A DNA stretch of 64,000 nt from the NCBI RefSeq assembly GCF_900107235.1, contig NZ_FNPF01000007.1, forward strand, positions 62,001 through 126,000. The letters are read 5' to 3'. Of this stretch, positions 48,102 to 58,989 are shown one piece after another (the first letter of the stretch is position 1; the number at the start of each line of letters is the position of its first letter). Position numbers and translations under genes: made by a program. Under the pieces are notes generated by a model. It was not told the DNA's origin. It was given only the letters and a program-made list of their open reading frames with translations, and made no database searches. The stretch comes from Citreimonas salinaria (lineage in GTDB: Bacteria; Pseudomonadota; Alphaproteobacteria; Rhodobacterales; Rhodobacteraceae).

Positions 48102-48144
48102 GCGAATCAGCATGACCCCGGTTTGATTCGCTCCGGACGAATCA
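48102..48144 (+). promoter_or_regulatory. Repeat-bearing leader of rpoD
   Basis: The 126-bp gap between dnaG and rpoD holds GCGAATCA (48102-48109) and a perfect hairpin TGATTCG-CTCCGGA-CGAATCA (48124-48144). The same 7-base word thus occurs three times in 43 bp, two copies in one orientation and one inverted. It lies 28-71 bp before the rpoD start. It could be an operator for an rpoD-internal promoter or an mRNA leader structure. No known factor matches. Confidence 0.4.
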
Positions 48145-48172
48145 CCGCCCGTCCCTCGATCAGGAGAGCCTC

Positions 48173-50164
<1,992 letters not shown>

Positions 50165-50200
50165 CGCCGGCACGGCGCTCTGGACGCGACACGCATGATG

Positions 50201-50224
50201 AGGGGCCCCGCGCGGGGCCCCTTT
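50201..50224 (+). terminator. Rho-independent terminator of rpoD
   Basis: The perfect palindrome AGGGGCCCCGC/GCGGGGCCCCT (50201-50222) ends in TTTG, 37 bases after the rpoD stop. Strong stem with a short T-run. Confidence 0.85.
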
Positions 50225-50419
50225 GTCGTTCCGGGTCTTTCGTGCCGCACGCGCCCGCCGCGCCGGATCGGCTTGCGGTTTCGTGCCCCGGCCGCCCGCC
50301 ATCGCACGCCTGCCCGTTTCGCACGCACAGGCGAACCGCAGACGCCTGTGGCATCCGTTACAATTTGACTCGAATCGCGCTCTTCGGCTTAGTGGAGGGG
50401 CACACCGGGGTGTGGCGCC

Positions 50420-50593
50420 ATGACGGTACGCTTGTTCAGATGTGATGAATGTGGCCATCGGATGCGGTTGGGGCGCAATTACTGCGGCCGGTGCTTCGCG
50501 GCCAAACCCGTCGCCCAAAGGCCGGCCATGATGAGCCTGTTCGCCATCGTCGTCGCCGCACTCGCGGCGCTGGCGGTCGTTCGCTTCGTCTGA
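50420..50593 (+). CDS. Small zinc-ribbon membrane protein
   Basis: A 57-residue ORF, MTVRLFRCDECGHRMRLGRN..., with Cys8, Cys11, Cys22 and Cys25 in a CxxC-x10-CxxC arrangement expected of a zinc ribbon. One C-terminal hydrophobic helix spans about residues 38-56 (MSLFAIVVAALAALAVVRFV). No family recognised. The ATG has no clear ribosome site; instead the hairpin CACACC-GG-GGTGTG sits 6-19 bases upstream. It lies between the rpoD terminator and a convergent SDR gene. Real because of the regular zinc motif, but unproven. Confidence 0.55.
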   Translation: MTVRLFRCDECGHRMRLGRNYCGRCFAAKPVAQRPAMMSLFAIVVAALAALAVVRFV

Positions 50594-50631
50594 CGAACGC
50601 ATCCTCGACCGCCCCGCCGGCACCGCTGCCG

Positions 50632-51303
50632 CTAGTCGTTCGGCATGACGAAGATTTCCTGCACCGCCGCGCGCTTGTCGGCGTCGAGCGCGAACATGGC
50701 TGCGCGCGCGATGTCCTCGGCCTGTAGCTTGTCGGGCTTGGGCTCGTCGAAGAAGGGCGTGTCCACCATGCCCGGCGCGATCACCGTGCAGCGCCCGCCG
50801 AATTCGCGCATCTCCTCGGCCAGGTTGCCGCCGTAGCCGTGCACGAACCACTTCGACGCGCCATAGACCGAGCCCTTGATGTGTCGCCGGCCGGCCGCGG
50901 ACCCGGTCAGCAGCAGGTCGCCCTTCGCCTTCCTGAGGTGGGGCATCGCAGCCTTCGCGGTCCACAGCAGCCCCATTACGTTGACGCGGATCATGTGCTC
51001 CCATTCCTCGGGATCCCCAGCCTCGGTACCCGCGGCCGAAAGCCCGGTGCCGGCGTTGGCGAAGGCCGCGTCGACGCTGCCGAAATGCTCGGCCAGGCGG
51101 TCCACCGCCTTCTGCTGCTGCGTGAACTCGGTCGCGTCGCCGGGCAGGGGCAGCGCCGCGTCGCCCAGCGTTTCCGCCAGATCGGCCAGCTTGGCCTCGG
51201 ATCGGGCGAAGAGCCCGACGTTCCAGCCCGCCTCGACGGCCGCGTGCGCGGTGGCGGCGCCAATCCCGCTCGAGGCGCCGGTGATGAAGATCGTCCTGGT
51301 CAT
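50632..51303 (-). CDS. Short-chain dehydrogenase/reductase
   Basis: A 223-residue classical SDR. TGASSGIGAATA (residues about 8-19) binds NAD(P), NAGTG is the structural motif, and the catalytic Ser and Tyr-x3-Lys lie in LTGSAAGR and VYGASK. The C-terminal DTPFFDEPKPDKLQAEDIARAAMFAL is common in the YdfG-like group. The substrate is unknown. It lies alone on the minus strand between the zinc-ribbon ORF and yjbQ. Confidence 0.9.
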   Translation of the reverse strand: MTRTIFITGASSGIGAATAHAAVEAGWNVGLFARSEAKLADLAETLGDAALPLPGDATEFTQQQKAVDRLAEHFGSVDAAFANAGTGLSAAGTEAGDPEEWEHMIRVNVMGLLWTAKAAMPHLRKAKGDLLLTGSAAGRRHIKGSVYGASKWFVHGYGGNLAEEMREFGGRCTVIAPGMVDTPFFDEPKPDKLQAEDIARAAMFALDADKRAAVQEIFVMPND

Positions 51304-51471
51304 GGTCGTGTCCCGATTACCTGTTGTCCTGGTGCCGCCCGAAAGGGCGCGTCGCCCCTTCAACCCCCGCCGCATCGCCTTGGTTTCACCGCGCGGCCGG
51401 CTGCGGCGTTGCACCGCGCCGACAAGCCGTGCGACAGACGTGTGGCAGGTGCAGCCGGGGGCAGGGGATTT

Positions 51472-51876
51472 ATGCAGACCACATTCACCATCTCGACCAG
51501 CGGGCCGGGCCTGTACGAAATCACCGGCGACGTGGCGGCCTGGGTCCGCGGCACCGGGCTGTGCACGCTGTTCATCCGCCACACGTCGGCCAGCCTTCTG
51601 ATCCAGGAAAACGCCGATCCCGATGTCCGCCGCGACCTGCTGGCCTGGCTGGACCGGACCGTGCCGCCGGCGGATCATCCCGACATGGCTTTCGTCATGC
51701 ATCGCTCCGAAGGTCCCGACGACATGCCCGCGCATATCAAGGCCTCGATCCTGCCGGTCAGCCTGCAGATCCCCGTGACGCGCGGCACGCTGGCGCTGGG
51801 CACCTGGCAGGGCATCTTCCTGGTCGAGCATCGCGCGGCCCCGCATCGCCGGCAGGTCGTCGCGCACATGGCCTGA
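51472..51876 (+). CDS. YjbQ family protein (UPF0047)
   Basis: A 134-residue UPF0047/YjbQ family protein. IRHTSASLLIQENADPDVRRDLLAWLDRTVP and the C-terminal GTWQGIFLVEHRAAPHRRQVVAH are the family core, with conserved His, Glu and Asp clustered as a possible metal or phosphate site. E. coli YjbQ has weak thiamine-phosphate synthase activity; the physiological role is unclear. Divergent from the SDR gene. ATG 51472 has GGGGA about seven bases upstream. Confidence 0.88.
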   Translation: MQTTFTISTSGPGLYEITGDVAAWVRGTGLCTLFIRHTSASLLIQENADPDVRRDLLAWLDRTVPPADHPDMAFVMHRSEGPDDMPAHIKASILPVSLQIPVTRGTLALGTWQGIFLVEHRAAPHRRQVVAHMA

Positions 51877-52055
51877 GCGGCGACACCCCCGCGCCGACGC
51901 CCGCATCCGCGGCCAGCGCCGCCCGCGAATCCGCATCTGGGGCCGGGAAATCGGCTCTACCCAAAACCTGCGGGGTTGCCTATAGTTCCTGTGGATAAGC
52001 GGGCCGAACCCCGCAACCACGCCCATGAGCAGTCACGAACGAGGGGACCGGCCGA

Positions 52056-52529
52056 ATGCGCTGCCCGTTTTGCGGAAGCATAGACACCCAGGTCAAGGAT
52101 TCACGCCCGGCCGAAGACCACGTCTCGATCCGGCGGCGGCGCTTCTGCCCGGCCTGCGGCGGACGGTTCACCACCTACGAACGCGTGCAGCTGCGCGACC
52201 TCGTGGTGGTGAAATCCAATGGCCGGCGCGAAGACTTCGACCGCGACAAGCTGGAACGCTCGATCCGGATTGCGCTGCAGAAACGCCCCATCGAGCCCGA
52301 GCGCATGGACCAGATGATCTCGGGCATCGTGCGGCGGCTTGAATCGATGGGCGAGACCGACATCCCCTCGAAGCTGATCGGCGAGATCGTGATGGAGGCG
52401 CTCGCCCGGATCGACACCGTCGCCTACGTGCGCTTCGCCAGCGTCTACAAGAACTTCCAGGCCGCGGACGATTTCGACCGCTTCGTCAGCGAATTGCGGC
52501 CCCAGCCCGGCGCGCCGGGCGACAAGTGA
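52056..52529 (+). CDS. nrdR: Transcriptional repressor NrdR
   Basis: A 157-residue regulator of ribonucleotide reductase genes. The zinc ribbon at the N-terminus reads [15 protein letters not shown]...[18 protein letters not shown] (Cys3, Cys6, Cys31, Cys34). The ATP-cone domain starts at [21 protein letters not shown]. It binds NrdR boxes in nrd promoters when loaded with dATP/ATP. The stop overlaps the ribD GTG start by four bases. Confidence 0.97.
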   Translation: MRCPFCGSIDTQVKDSRPAEDHVSIRRRRFCPACGGRFTTYERVQLRDLVVVKSNGRREDFDRDKLERSIRIALQKRPIEPERMDQMISGIVRRLESMGETDIPSKLIGEIVMEALARIDTVAYVRFASVYKNFQAADDFDRFVSELRPQPGAPGDK

Positions 52530-53635
52530 CCGCCGCCGCGACGGCCGAAGACGCCCGCCACATGGCCCACGCGCTGGCGCTGGGCCGGCGGACGCGCGGC
52601 CAGTGCTGGCCCAACCCCGCCGTCGGCTGCGTCATCGTCCGTGACAACCGCATCGTCGGCCGCGGCTGGACGCAACCGGGCGGCCGCCCCCACGCCGAGA
52701 CCGAGGCGCTGCGCATGGCAGGCCCCGCGGCGCGCGGCGCCACCGCCTATGTCACGTTGGAACCCTGCTCGCATCACGGCCGGACGCCGCCCTGCGCCGA
52801 CGCGCTGGTCGAGGTCGGTATCGCCCGCGTCGTCGCAGCCATCGGTGACCGCGACCCCCGCGTCTCGGGCGCGGGCTTCGCCCGCCTGCGCGAGGCCGGG
52901 ATCGAGGTCGTGACGGACGTGCTGGCAGAACAGGCGCAGGACGACCTTGGCGGCTTCTTCCTGCGCATCGACCAGGGCCGGCCCTGGCTGACCCTGAAAC
53001 TCGCGCTCAGCCTCGACGGTCGCATCGCCACCGCGACGGGCGAAAGCCGCTGGATCACCGGGCCCGAGGCGCGCCGCGCCGTGCACGCCCTGCGCGCCAG
53101 CCACGACGCGGTGATGGTCGGCGCCGGCACCGCGCGCGCCGACGACCCGGCGCTGACGGTGCGCGGCTTCGGCGACCGCCGCCAGCCGGTCCGCGTTGCC
53201 GTCTCGCGCCATCTCGACCTGCCGCTGATGGGCCAGCTTGCCCGCACCGCGCGCGAGGTGCCCGTCTGGGTCTGTCACGGCGCCGACGTGACCGCCCCGC
53301 TACGCGAGGCCTGGACCGGTCTCGGCGCGCGACTGCTGCCCTGCGCGGTCACCGCCGGCCGGGTCGATCCGCTGGCGGTACTTCAGGCCCTGGGGGCCGA
53401 AGGCATCACCCGAGTCTTCTGCGAGGGCGGCGGACAGCTGGCGGCCTCGCTGCTGGCCGCCGACCTGGTGGACGAGCTTCAGGTCTTCGGCGCGGGCCTC
53501 GCGCTGGGGGCCGAAGGTCAGCCCGGATTGGGCGCGCTCGGGATCGAGCGGCTGGCCGAGGCGCCGCGTTTCCGATTGCGCGCGCTGGACGCGGTGGGCG
53601 GCGACACGCGGCAGGTCTGGCGGCGCGCCGCGTAG
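52526..53635 (+). CDS. ribD: Bifunctional riboflavin deaminase/reductase RibD
   Basis: A 369-residue riboflavin-pathway enzyme that deaminates and reduces the pyrimidine intermediate. The deaminase domain has [20 protein letters not shown] and [18 protein letters not shown] (zinc ligands His, Cys, Cys). The reductase domain starts near [28 protein letters not shown]. The GTG start overlaps nrdR by four bases (GTGA), and nrdR-ribD is a conserved pair. The next riboflavin gene, ribE, is 4.7 kb downstream. Confidence 0.96.
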   Translation: MTAAATAEDARHMAHALALGRRTRGQCWPNPAVGCVIVRDNRIVGRGWTQPGGRPHAETEALRMAGPAARGATAYVTLEPCSHHGRTPPCADALVEVGIARVVAAIGDRDPRVSGAGFARLREAGIEVVTDVLAEQAQDDLGGFFLRIDQGRPWLTLKLALSLDGRIATATGESRWITGPEARRAVHALRASHDAVMVGAGTARADDPALTVRGFGDRRQPVRVAVSRHLDLPLMGQLARTAREVPVWVCHGADVTAPLREAWTGLGARLLPCAVTAGRVDPLAVLQALGAEGITRVFCEGGGQLAASLLAADLVDELQVFGAGLALGAEGQPGLGALGIERLAEAPRFRLRALDAVGGDTRQVWRRAA

Positions 53636-53639
53636 GCGG

Positions 53640-55673
53640 TCAGCGCCACAGCGACGCCCGCGACGCCAGCAGGCCCTGCGCCTTCGACAGCACGCGCACC
53701 ACCGGTCCACGCGGCAGGGCGTGCCCCGACTCCAGCCGCTCCAGCGCCACCTCGACCGGGCAGGCCAGGCCCGTCACCGGGTCGCGGTAGCGCGGATATG
53801 CGACCAGCGTCGCGTGGACGAGGGCCACAACGTCGGAGCGCGGCCCGGCCAGGCGCCGCGCGGGCACCGGCCCCAGGTCCCGCGTCAGCCCCCAGCCCGC
53901 GTAGAACGGCGCGCCCAGCGTGGTCACCGCGACGCCACGCAACAGCGCCTCGAACCCCGTCAGCGAGGTCATCGTCCAGACCTCGTCCACCGCCTCCAGC
54001 AGCGGCGCGATCGCCGTCCCGGCCAGCACCGCGTCGGCCCATCGCTCGGGCGCCTCGGCCCGCCCCGCGCGCAGCCCGGCTTCCACGTCCGGGTGCGGCT
54101 TGTACAGCAGCACCGCGTCCGGGCGTTCGGCGCGCGCCCGTTGCAGCAGCGCCGCGTTGGTCCGGACCTCCGGGCTTCCCAGCCTGATCGAGGCATCATC
54201 CTCGACCTGGCCGACGACCAGCACGCGCCGACCCTCCGGCAGGTCCGGCACCGCGCCACCCAGATTGTATTTCGACAGCCCGCCGGCGCGGATGCGCGCG
54301 ATCACCCGCTCGGCCCGCAGCCTTTCGTCCTCGCGCAGCCCGTGGCTCTCCGCGATCAGCCGCTCCAGCCCCGAGGGGCGGGTCGGATCGTAGTAGATCC
54401 CCCGACCGTCCAGCACCAGCGACAGCGGCGGCACCAGCTGCGCGCCGAGGCCGCGCGAGCGCAGGAACCCGTCCTCGACCTGCACCGCGTCCTCGGCCGG
54501 TGCCTTGCCGGCCCAAGCCATGCGGCGGCGGCCGGTGCTCGCGGACACGCGTCTCGCCTTGTCGGGGTTCTCGGTGAACACCACGCGTCGCGTCGCGCCA
54601 AAGAAGCCCTGCATCGGCTTGCGCTTCCACAGCCGCATTCCGGTGGCGACCCAGCCCGCGCGATCCTCGCGCCAGGCGCGGGCCTGCGCCTCGATCGCGT
54701 CCAGCGCCTGCTCGAACGTCGCCGGCCGGTCGCGGTAGGGGTCGTGCCAGTACGGGTAGAGGATCATCGCCGCGGCGAACAGCTGCGCGCGGGTCAGGGT
54801 GCGGGCGCGGCGGGGCAGGGTGGTCTCGTCCGCGCTCAGGCCCCAGCCGGCGTAGAACGGCGTGCCGAAGACGCGCGGGCGGTGCCCCGCCAGGATCGCC
54901 TCGAACCCCATCTGCGACGAAACGGTATAGACCGCGGTCGCCCCCTCCAGCAGCGCCCAGGGCGACACGGGCGCGTCGTTCAGCGTGATCCCCTCGGTGC
55001 AGTCGGCCGGCGTAAAGTGCCCGGGCCGCAGGCCCCGCGCGGTCTCGGGGTGGGTGCGCAGCACGATCCGCGCGCCGGGGTTCTCCTGCCGCGCGAAGGT
55101 CAGCATCTCGAGGAACCGCGCCCGGTCCGCGCCGCTGGCCGTGACCGAGGCATCGCCGCGCACCTGGTCCACCACCAGCACGTAGCCCGGCGCCGGCGGC
55201 TCGATGTCCGGCAGCGTCGCGGAGTACTTGGACAGGTGCGATGTCTGCATCCGCGCGATCCCGGCCCGCGCGCGCGCCAGCAGCGCGTGGTCGTCCAGCG
55301 GATCGGTCGCCAGCAGCACCTCGAGATCCGATGGCCGGGCGGCATCGAAATGCACGCCCCGGCGGTCGATCAGCAGCCCGATCGGCGGCTCTCCGACGCG
55401 GCCCGGATGCAGCGAGCGCAGGAACGCGTCCTCGATCCGCACCAGCGCGGCGCCGGTGCGCCGGGCCAGCGCCGCGCCGCGATGCGCCGTGGGCGAGGCG
55501 CCCCAGATGCCCACGTGTCCCTCCGGCCCGGGCAGGCCCAGCGCCACCTGCCAGCCCGCGTGGCGCAGCATCCGCCGCATGCCCGGCCGCAGGAACCCGC
55601 CGTTGCACACGTGAAGGCGCCGGAGGATTTCTCCCCCGGCGCGGCCCTGTCCCTCGTTGTCGTTATGGCTCAA
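53640..55673 (-). CDS. kpsC: Capsule polysaccharide glycosyltransferase KpsC
   Basis: About 677 residues with two KpsC-type halves. Each has a GIWGxSPTAHRG/AWAGK-like start and IEDAFLRSLHPGR or VEDGFLRSRGLGA. HYDxxRPSDLEVLL or YYDPTRPSGLERLI, LSKYS/LSKYN and GTPFYAGWG/GAPFYAGWG repeat likewise. KpsC is a dual beta-Kdo transferase that builds the Kdo linker of group 2-type capsules. No ATG is available near the natural N-terminus. TTG 55673 is the best start (nearest upstream stop codons are in the preceding gene); GTG 55610 is shorter and less likely. Preceded by wza/kpsD. Confidence 0.88.
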   Translation of the reverse strand: MSHNDNEGQGRAGGEILRRLHVCNGGFLRPGMRRMLRHAGWQVALGLPGPEGHVGIWGASPTAHRGAALARRTGAALVRIEDAFLRSLHPGRVGEPPIGLLIDRRGVHFDAARPSDLEVLLATDPLDDHALLARARAGIARMQTSHLSKYSATLPDIEPPAPGYVLVVDQVRGDASVTASGADRARFLEMLTFARQENPGARIVLRTHPETARGLRPGHFTPADCTEGITLNDAPVSPWALLEGATAVYTVSSQMGFEAILAGHRPRVFGTPFYAGWGLSADETTLPRRARTLTRAQLFAAAMILYPYWHDPYRDRPATFEQALDAIEAQARAWREDRAGWVATGMRLWKRKPMQGFFGATRRVVFTENPDKARRVSASTGRRRMAWAGKAPAEDAVQVEDGFLRSRGLGAQLVPPLSLVLDGRGIYYDPTRPSGLERLIAESHGLREDERLRAERVIARIRAGGLSKYNLGGAVPDLPEGRRVLVVGQVEDDASIRLGSPEVRTNAALLQRARAERPDAVLLYKPHPDVEAGLRAGRAEAPERWADAVLAGTAIAPLLEAVDEVWTMTSLTGFEALLRGVAVTTLGAPFYAGWGLTRDLGPVPARRLAGPRSDVVALVHATLVAYPRYRDPVTGLACPVEVALERLESGHALPRGPVVRVLSKAQGLLASRASLWR

Positions 55674-55678
55674 GGGCC

Positions 55679-56827
55679 TCAGCCACCGGTGCCCAGCGTG
55701 CTGGTGGCGTCCGCGATCGCGGCCGCCGATCCCAGCGATCCGGTCAGCGCGGCGATGGTGCGGTCCCACTGGGTGAACGGCGCCTCGGTGACGTAAAGCG
55801 TGTCCTGGTCGCGCACCGCGAAATCGCGCGCCATGAACATCCCGTTCGGGCGCGTCAGGTCCAGCACGTAGACCATGCGCTGCGCGCCCACCAGGTCGTC
55901 GCGGCCCAGCACCTGGTTGGCGATCTCGGCCGGTTCGTTGCGCAGGATGAAGACGCCCGTCGGATCCGCCGCCGTGGGCACCAGCCCGCCGACCTGCGCG
56001 ATCGCCTCGATCGCCGACAGGGTCTGCGTCTCGAAGGGCACGCGCGCCTGCGTGCCGGTGGCGCCAAGCGCGGTGAAGGCGCGGCTGTCCTCCTCGACCA
56101 GGATGCGGTCGTCGCCGCGCAGCGCGATGTCGAAGCCCGGGTTCTCGTAGAGATCCTCGAACCAGACGCGGCTGCGGCGGTCGCCCCGCACCACGGTGAT
56201 CTGCGCGATGCCGGGCTCGATCGTGATGCCGCCGGCGCGCGCCAGCATCGACGACAGCGTGCGCGTCGGCCGCTCGATCGCGTAGACGCCCTGGCCGCCC
56301 ACCGCGCCCACCAGGCTCACGGTCGAGCCGTCGCCCGCCAGCCTGCGCACCTGCACCTGCGGGTCGGGGGTCTGGTCGTCCAGCCGGTCGGTGATGATCT
56401 CGCGGATGCGCTCGGGCGTGTTGCCGGCGGCGCGGATGCGGCCCGCGTAGGGCACGAAGACGAAGCCGTCGCCGTCGACCTGCACCTCTTCCAGCACGGT
56501 CGAGTTCGTCGCCTCGGCCGCCAGCAGGCCGTCATCGACGTTTTCCCAGATCGTCAGGCCCAGCGTGTCCCCGGCGCGGATCGTGTCCGATCCCAGAAGC
56601 CCCGCATTGCGGAAATCGTCGGTGAAGCCCAGCGCCGGCATCACCGCCGTCGCGCGCGTCACCCGGTCGTTCACCGCCACCACGAAGGCGTCGCCCTCGC
56701 GCTGGACCGAGCCGGCGTAGATTTCGTTCTTCGTCGGACCCACGCGAGGAAGACCGCAGGATGCCACGACGGCAAGTGCGGCCAGAAGCGCCACCGCGCG
56801 CGCCGGGCGGCTTGAGGATTGTATCAC
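55679..56827 (-). CDS. kpsD: Polysaccharide export outer-membrane lipoprotein (Wza/KpsD family)
   Basis: A 382-residue polysaccharide export protein. The lipoprotein signal RAVALLAALAVVASCGLP has its lipobox Cys near residue 24. The PES domain starts around AGDTLGLTIWENVDD, followed by SLBB-type repeats (VGAVGGQGVYAIERPTRTLSSMLARAGGI and later IEAIAQVGG). It would form the outer-membrane channel for capsule export. GTG 56827 has GAGGAG eight bases before it. Wza is the alternative name. It lies between kpsS and kpsC on the minus strand. Confidence 0.88.
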   Translation of the reverse strand: MIQSSSRPARAVALLAALAVVASCGLPRVGPTKNEIYAGSVQREGDAFVVAVNDRVTRATAVMPALGFTDDFRNAGLLGSDTIRAGDTLGLTIWENVDDGLLAAEATNSTVLEEVQVDGDGFVFVPYAGRIRAAGNTPERIREIITDRLDDQTPDPQVQVRRLAGDGSTVSLVGAVGGQGVYAIERPTRTLSSMLARAGGITIEPGIAQITVVRGDRRSRVWFEDLYENPGFDIALRGDDRILVEEDSRAFTALGATGTQARVPFETQTLSAIEAIAQVGGLVPTAADPTGVFILRNEPAEIANQVLGRDDLVGAQRMVYVLDLTRPNGMFMARDFAVRDQDTLYVTEAPFTQWDRTIAALTGSLGSAAAIADATSTLGTGG

Positions 56828-56983
56828 TGCTCGGTCTCCTCGACCTTGTCCTCCGGCCCGGGCTGATCGACGGTCCGGACGTGTCTTGCCTTGCCTCCGG
56901 GGCGGGCCGTTTGCCGGCTCTTGCCCGTGATCCGGCAAGCGTAGCGCGCAATCCGTTGAAAAACCAGCACGTCCTCCGGCGCC

Positions 56984-58279
56984 TCAGCCAACCGCGTGCA
57001 ACTGTTGCCGAGGGGCCGCGGTGCCGCGCGACAGCGCGTCGTAGGGATCGTCGGGTGCCAGCATCATGTCGACCACCTGCCGCAGCAATTGCCGCCGCCC
57101 GCGGGCCGAGTAGAAGCCGCCCGCCACCTGCGAGGTTTCCAGCAGGTAGCGGCGGTAATCCTTGTACGCGCGCATGTCCGGCCGGCTGGGGGCCGCGAAG
57201 AACTCGGCCAGCGGCTGGGTCGAGACGAAGTCGGGCTTGGCATAGACCGCGTCGCCGAACACCTTCAGCGGCATCCCGCGCCACAGCACCTGCTGCCCGG
57301 CGGTCGAGTTCACCGTCACCGCGCTGCGCGCATCGCCCAGAAGCTGCGCCAGCTTGCCGCCGCGCACGTAGTGCACCCGCGCGGCCACGCCATGCGCGCG
57401 GCCCGCGCGCCGGATCGCGCCGGGGATGTCCACGCGGCCGTCCTCCAGCGGATGCGCCTTGAACACCACGTGATGGTGCCCGGGCGCGCCCGCCGCAAAG
57501 CCCGCGATCACCGTGTCGACGAAATCCGCCATCGTCGCGAAGCCCGAGTGTTGCCGGAAGCTGCTGTCATGCTCCAGCTGCAGCAGCGCCATGTGATAGG
57601 GAAAGCCGCCGAAGCGGATCCGCGCGGTGGCCGCCATCCGCTGCAGCCGGGTGACTGGCATCAGCAGCAGCCGCCGCAGGTACAGCCGGAACTCCTGCAT
57701 GACGGTCGCGTCGCGATGCGACCGGAACCCCCGATAGCCGCCATTCGCCAGCATCACCAGGCCGTGGTACAGCGCGCCGTAGAAGATGTGCTGGCGCATG
57801 TCGCCCCAATGCCCCGGCGGCAGCGGCGCCTCGAGATCGCAGTTCTCCAGCGCGCGGCGCATCTCGTCCACGTCCGTGCGCATCAGCCGCGAATGGCCGT
57901 TCGACCCGCCGCGCTCGTAGGTGACCCAGTAGGGGCGAAGATAGCCTTCCTCGAAGACGTGCACGGCGATCCCGCGCGCGCGCGCCCGCACGATCGCCGT
58001 GGCGTGACAGGGGCGCACGTCGCCGTACAGCACCAGGTCGGTCACGCGCTTGTCGGTCAGGATGCCGTCCAGCGTGCCGGGCCAATCCTCCGGATCGCCG
58101 CGATAGGCGATGTAGCGGCGCCGATCACGCCAGAAGGCGCTGTCCCCGGCGTTGAAGCCCACGCGCCACACCTCGGCCCCCGCGCGCCGCAGCATCCGGC
58201 CCAGGCGATCGAAGAACGGACCGTGCGGGCCTTGCAGGAACAGGAAGACGCGGGGCGACGGGATGGTTGCGCAGGTCAT
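56984..58279 (-). CDS. kpsS: Capsule polysaccharide export protein KpsS
   Basis: A 431-residue KpsS-type protein. RVFLFLQGPHGPFFDRLGRMLRRAGAEVWRVGFNAGD opens the family, followed by YGDVRPCHATAI, VFEEGYLRPYWVTYERGGSN, KAHPLEDGR, TVNSTAGQQVLWRGMPLKVFGDAVY and KPDF. KpsS adds the first Kdo to the phospholipid acceptor for KpsC to extend. First gene of a three-gene operon (kpsS-kpsD-kpsC). Genes for KpsM, KpsT and KpsE, which complete the exporter, are absent from the window. Confidence 0.9.
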   Translation of the reverse strand: MTCATIPSPRVFLFLQGPHGPFFDRLGRMLRRAGAEVWRVGFNAGDSAFWRDRRRYIAYRGDPEDWPGTLDGILTDKRVTDLVLYGDVRPCHATAIVRARARGIAVHVFEEGYLRPYWVTYERGGSNGHSRLMRTDVDEMRRALENCDLEAPLPPGHWGDMRQHIFYGALYHGLVMLANGGYRGFRSHRDATVMQEFRLYLRRLLLMPVTRLQRMAATARIRFGGFPYHMALLQLEHDSSFRQHSGFATMADFVDTVIAGFAAGAPGHHHVVFKAHPLEDGRVDIPGAIRRAGRAHGVAARVHYVRGGKLAQLLGDARSAVTVNSTAGQQVLWRGMPLKVFGDAVYAKPDFVSTQPLAEFFAAPSRPDMRAYKDYRRYLLETSQVAGGFYSARGRRQLLRQVVDMMLAPDDPYDALSRGTAAPRQQLHAVG

Positions 58280-58370
58280 TGGGCCGGTCTATGTGGTTGC
58301 GTCGCACGTATCTTTACATCAGCAGACCGGCGAAACTGTGGCCGGAGCGCGTCAGGACGGGGTCAGCCGC

Positions 58371-58958
58371 ATGTTCACCGGGATCGTCACCGACAAGGGC
58401 ACCATACGCGGGGTCGAACGCCGCGGCGACATCCGCGCGCGCATCGGCACCGCCTACGACACGTCCGGCATCCAGATCGGCGCCTCGATCGCCTGCGACG
58501 GGGTCTGCCTGACCGCCGTGGCCCTGGGCGAGGGCTGGTTCGACGTCGACGTCTCGGCCGAGACCGTGTCGAAGACCAACCTCGACACTTGGACCGAGGG
58601 CAAGCGCGTGAACCTGGAACGCGCGCTGCGCGTGGGGGATGAACTGGGCGGCCACATCGTCTCGGGACACGTGGACGGCGTGGCCGAGATCACCGCCATG
58701 CAGGATGAGGGCGACAGCACCCGCGTCACCCTGCGCGCGCCTGACGCGCTCGCGCGCTTCATCGCGCCCAAGGGCTCGGTCGCGCTGAACGGCACGTCGC
58801 TGACCGTGAACGAGGTCGACGGCGCCAGCTTCGGCATCAACTTCATCCCGCACACCAAGGCCGTCACCACCTGGGGCGAGGCCTGCGTCGGCGACCGCGT
58901 CAACCTCGAGATCGACACGCTAGCCCGCTACGTGGCGCGTCTGGCCGAAAGCGTCTAG
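58371..58958 (+). CDS. ribE: Riboflavin synthase alpha subunit
   Basis: A 195-residue enzyme of two lumazine-binding repeats. MFTGIVTDKGTIRGVE opens the first (the conserved MFTGI), with CDGVCLTAV, and GHIVSGHVDG starts the second with ALNGTSLTVNEV. It makes riboflavin from two 6,7-dimethyl-8-ribityllumazine molecules. The in-frame extension upstream to 58152 is not used because MFTGI is the invariant start. The gene is followed by a hairpin-rich repeat. I see no FMN riboswitch sequence upstream. Confidence 0.96.
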   Translation: MFTGIVTDKGTIRGVERRGDIRARIGTAYDTSGIQIGASIACDGVCLTAVALGEGWFDVDVSAETVSKTNLDTWTEGKRVNLERALRVGDELGGHIVSGHVDGVAEITAMQDEGDSTRVTLRAPDALARFIAPKGSVALNGTSLTVNEVDGASFGINFIPHTKAVTTWGEACVGDRVNLEIDTLARYVARLAESV

Positions 58959-58989
58959 ACGACGGCTTCGGCCGAAAGACCAAGGTTTT

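Noticed and set aside
58280-58370. FMN riboswitch before ribE
   Set aside because: I could not find the conserved RFN boxes in the 91-bp gap to kpsS, and the gap is too short for the full element plus promoter.
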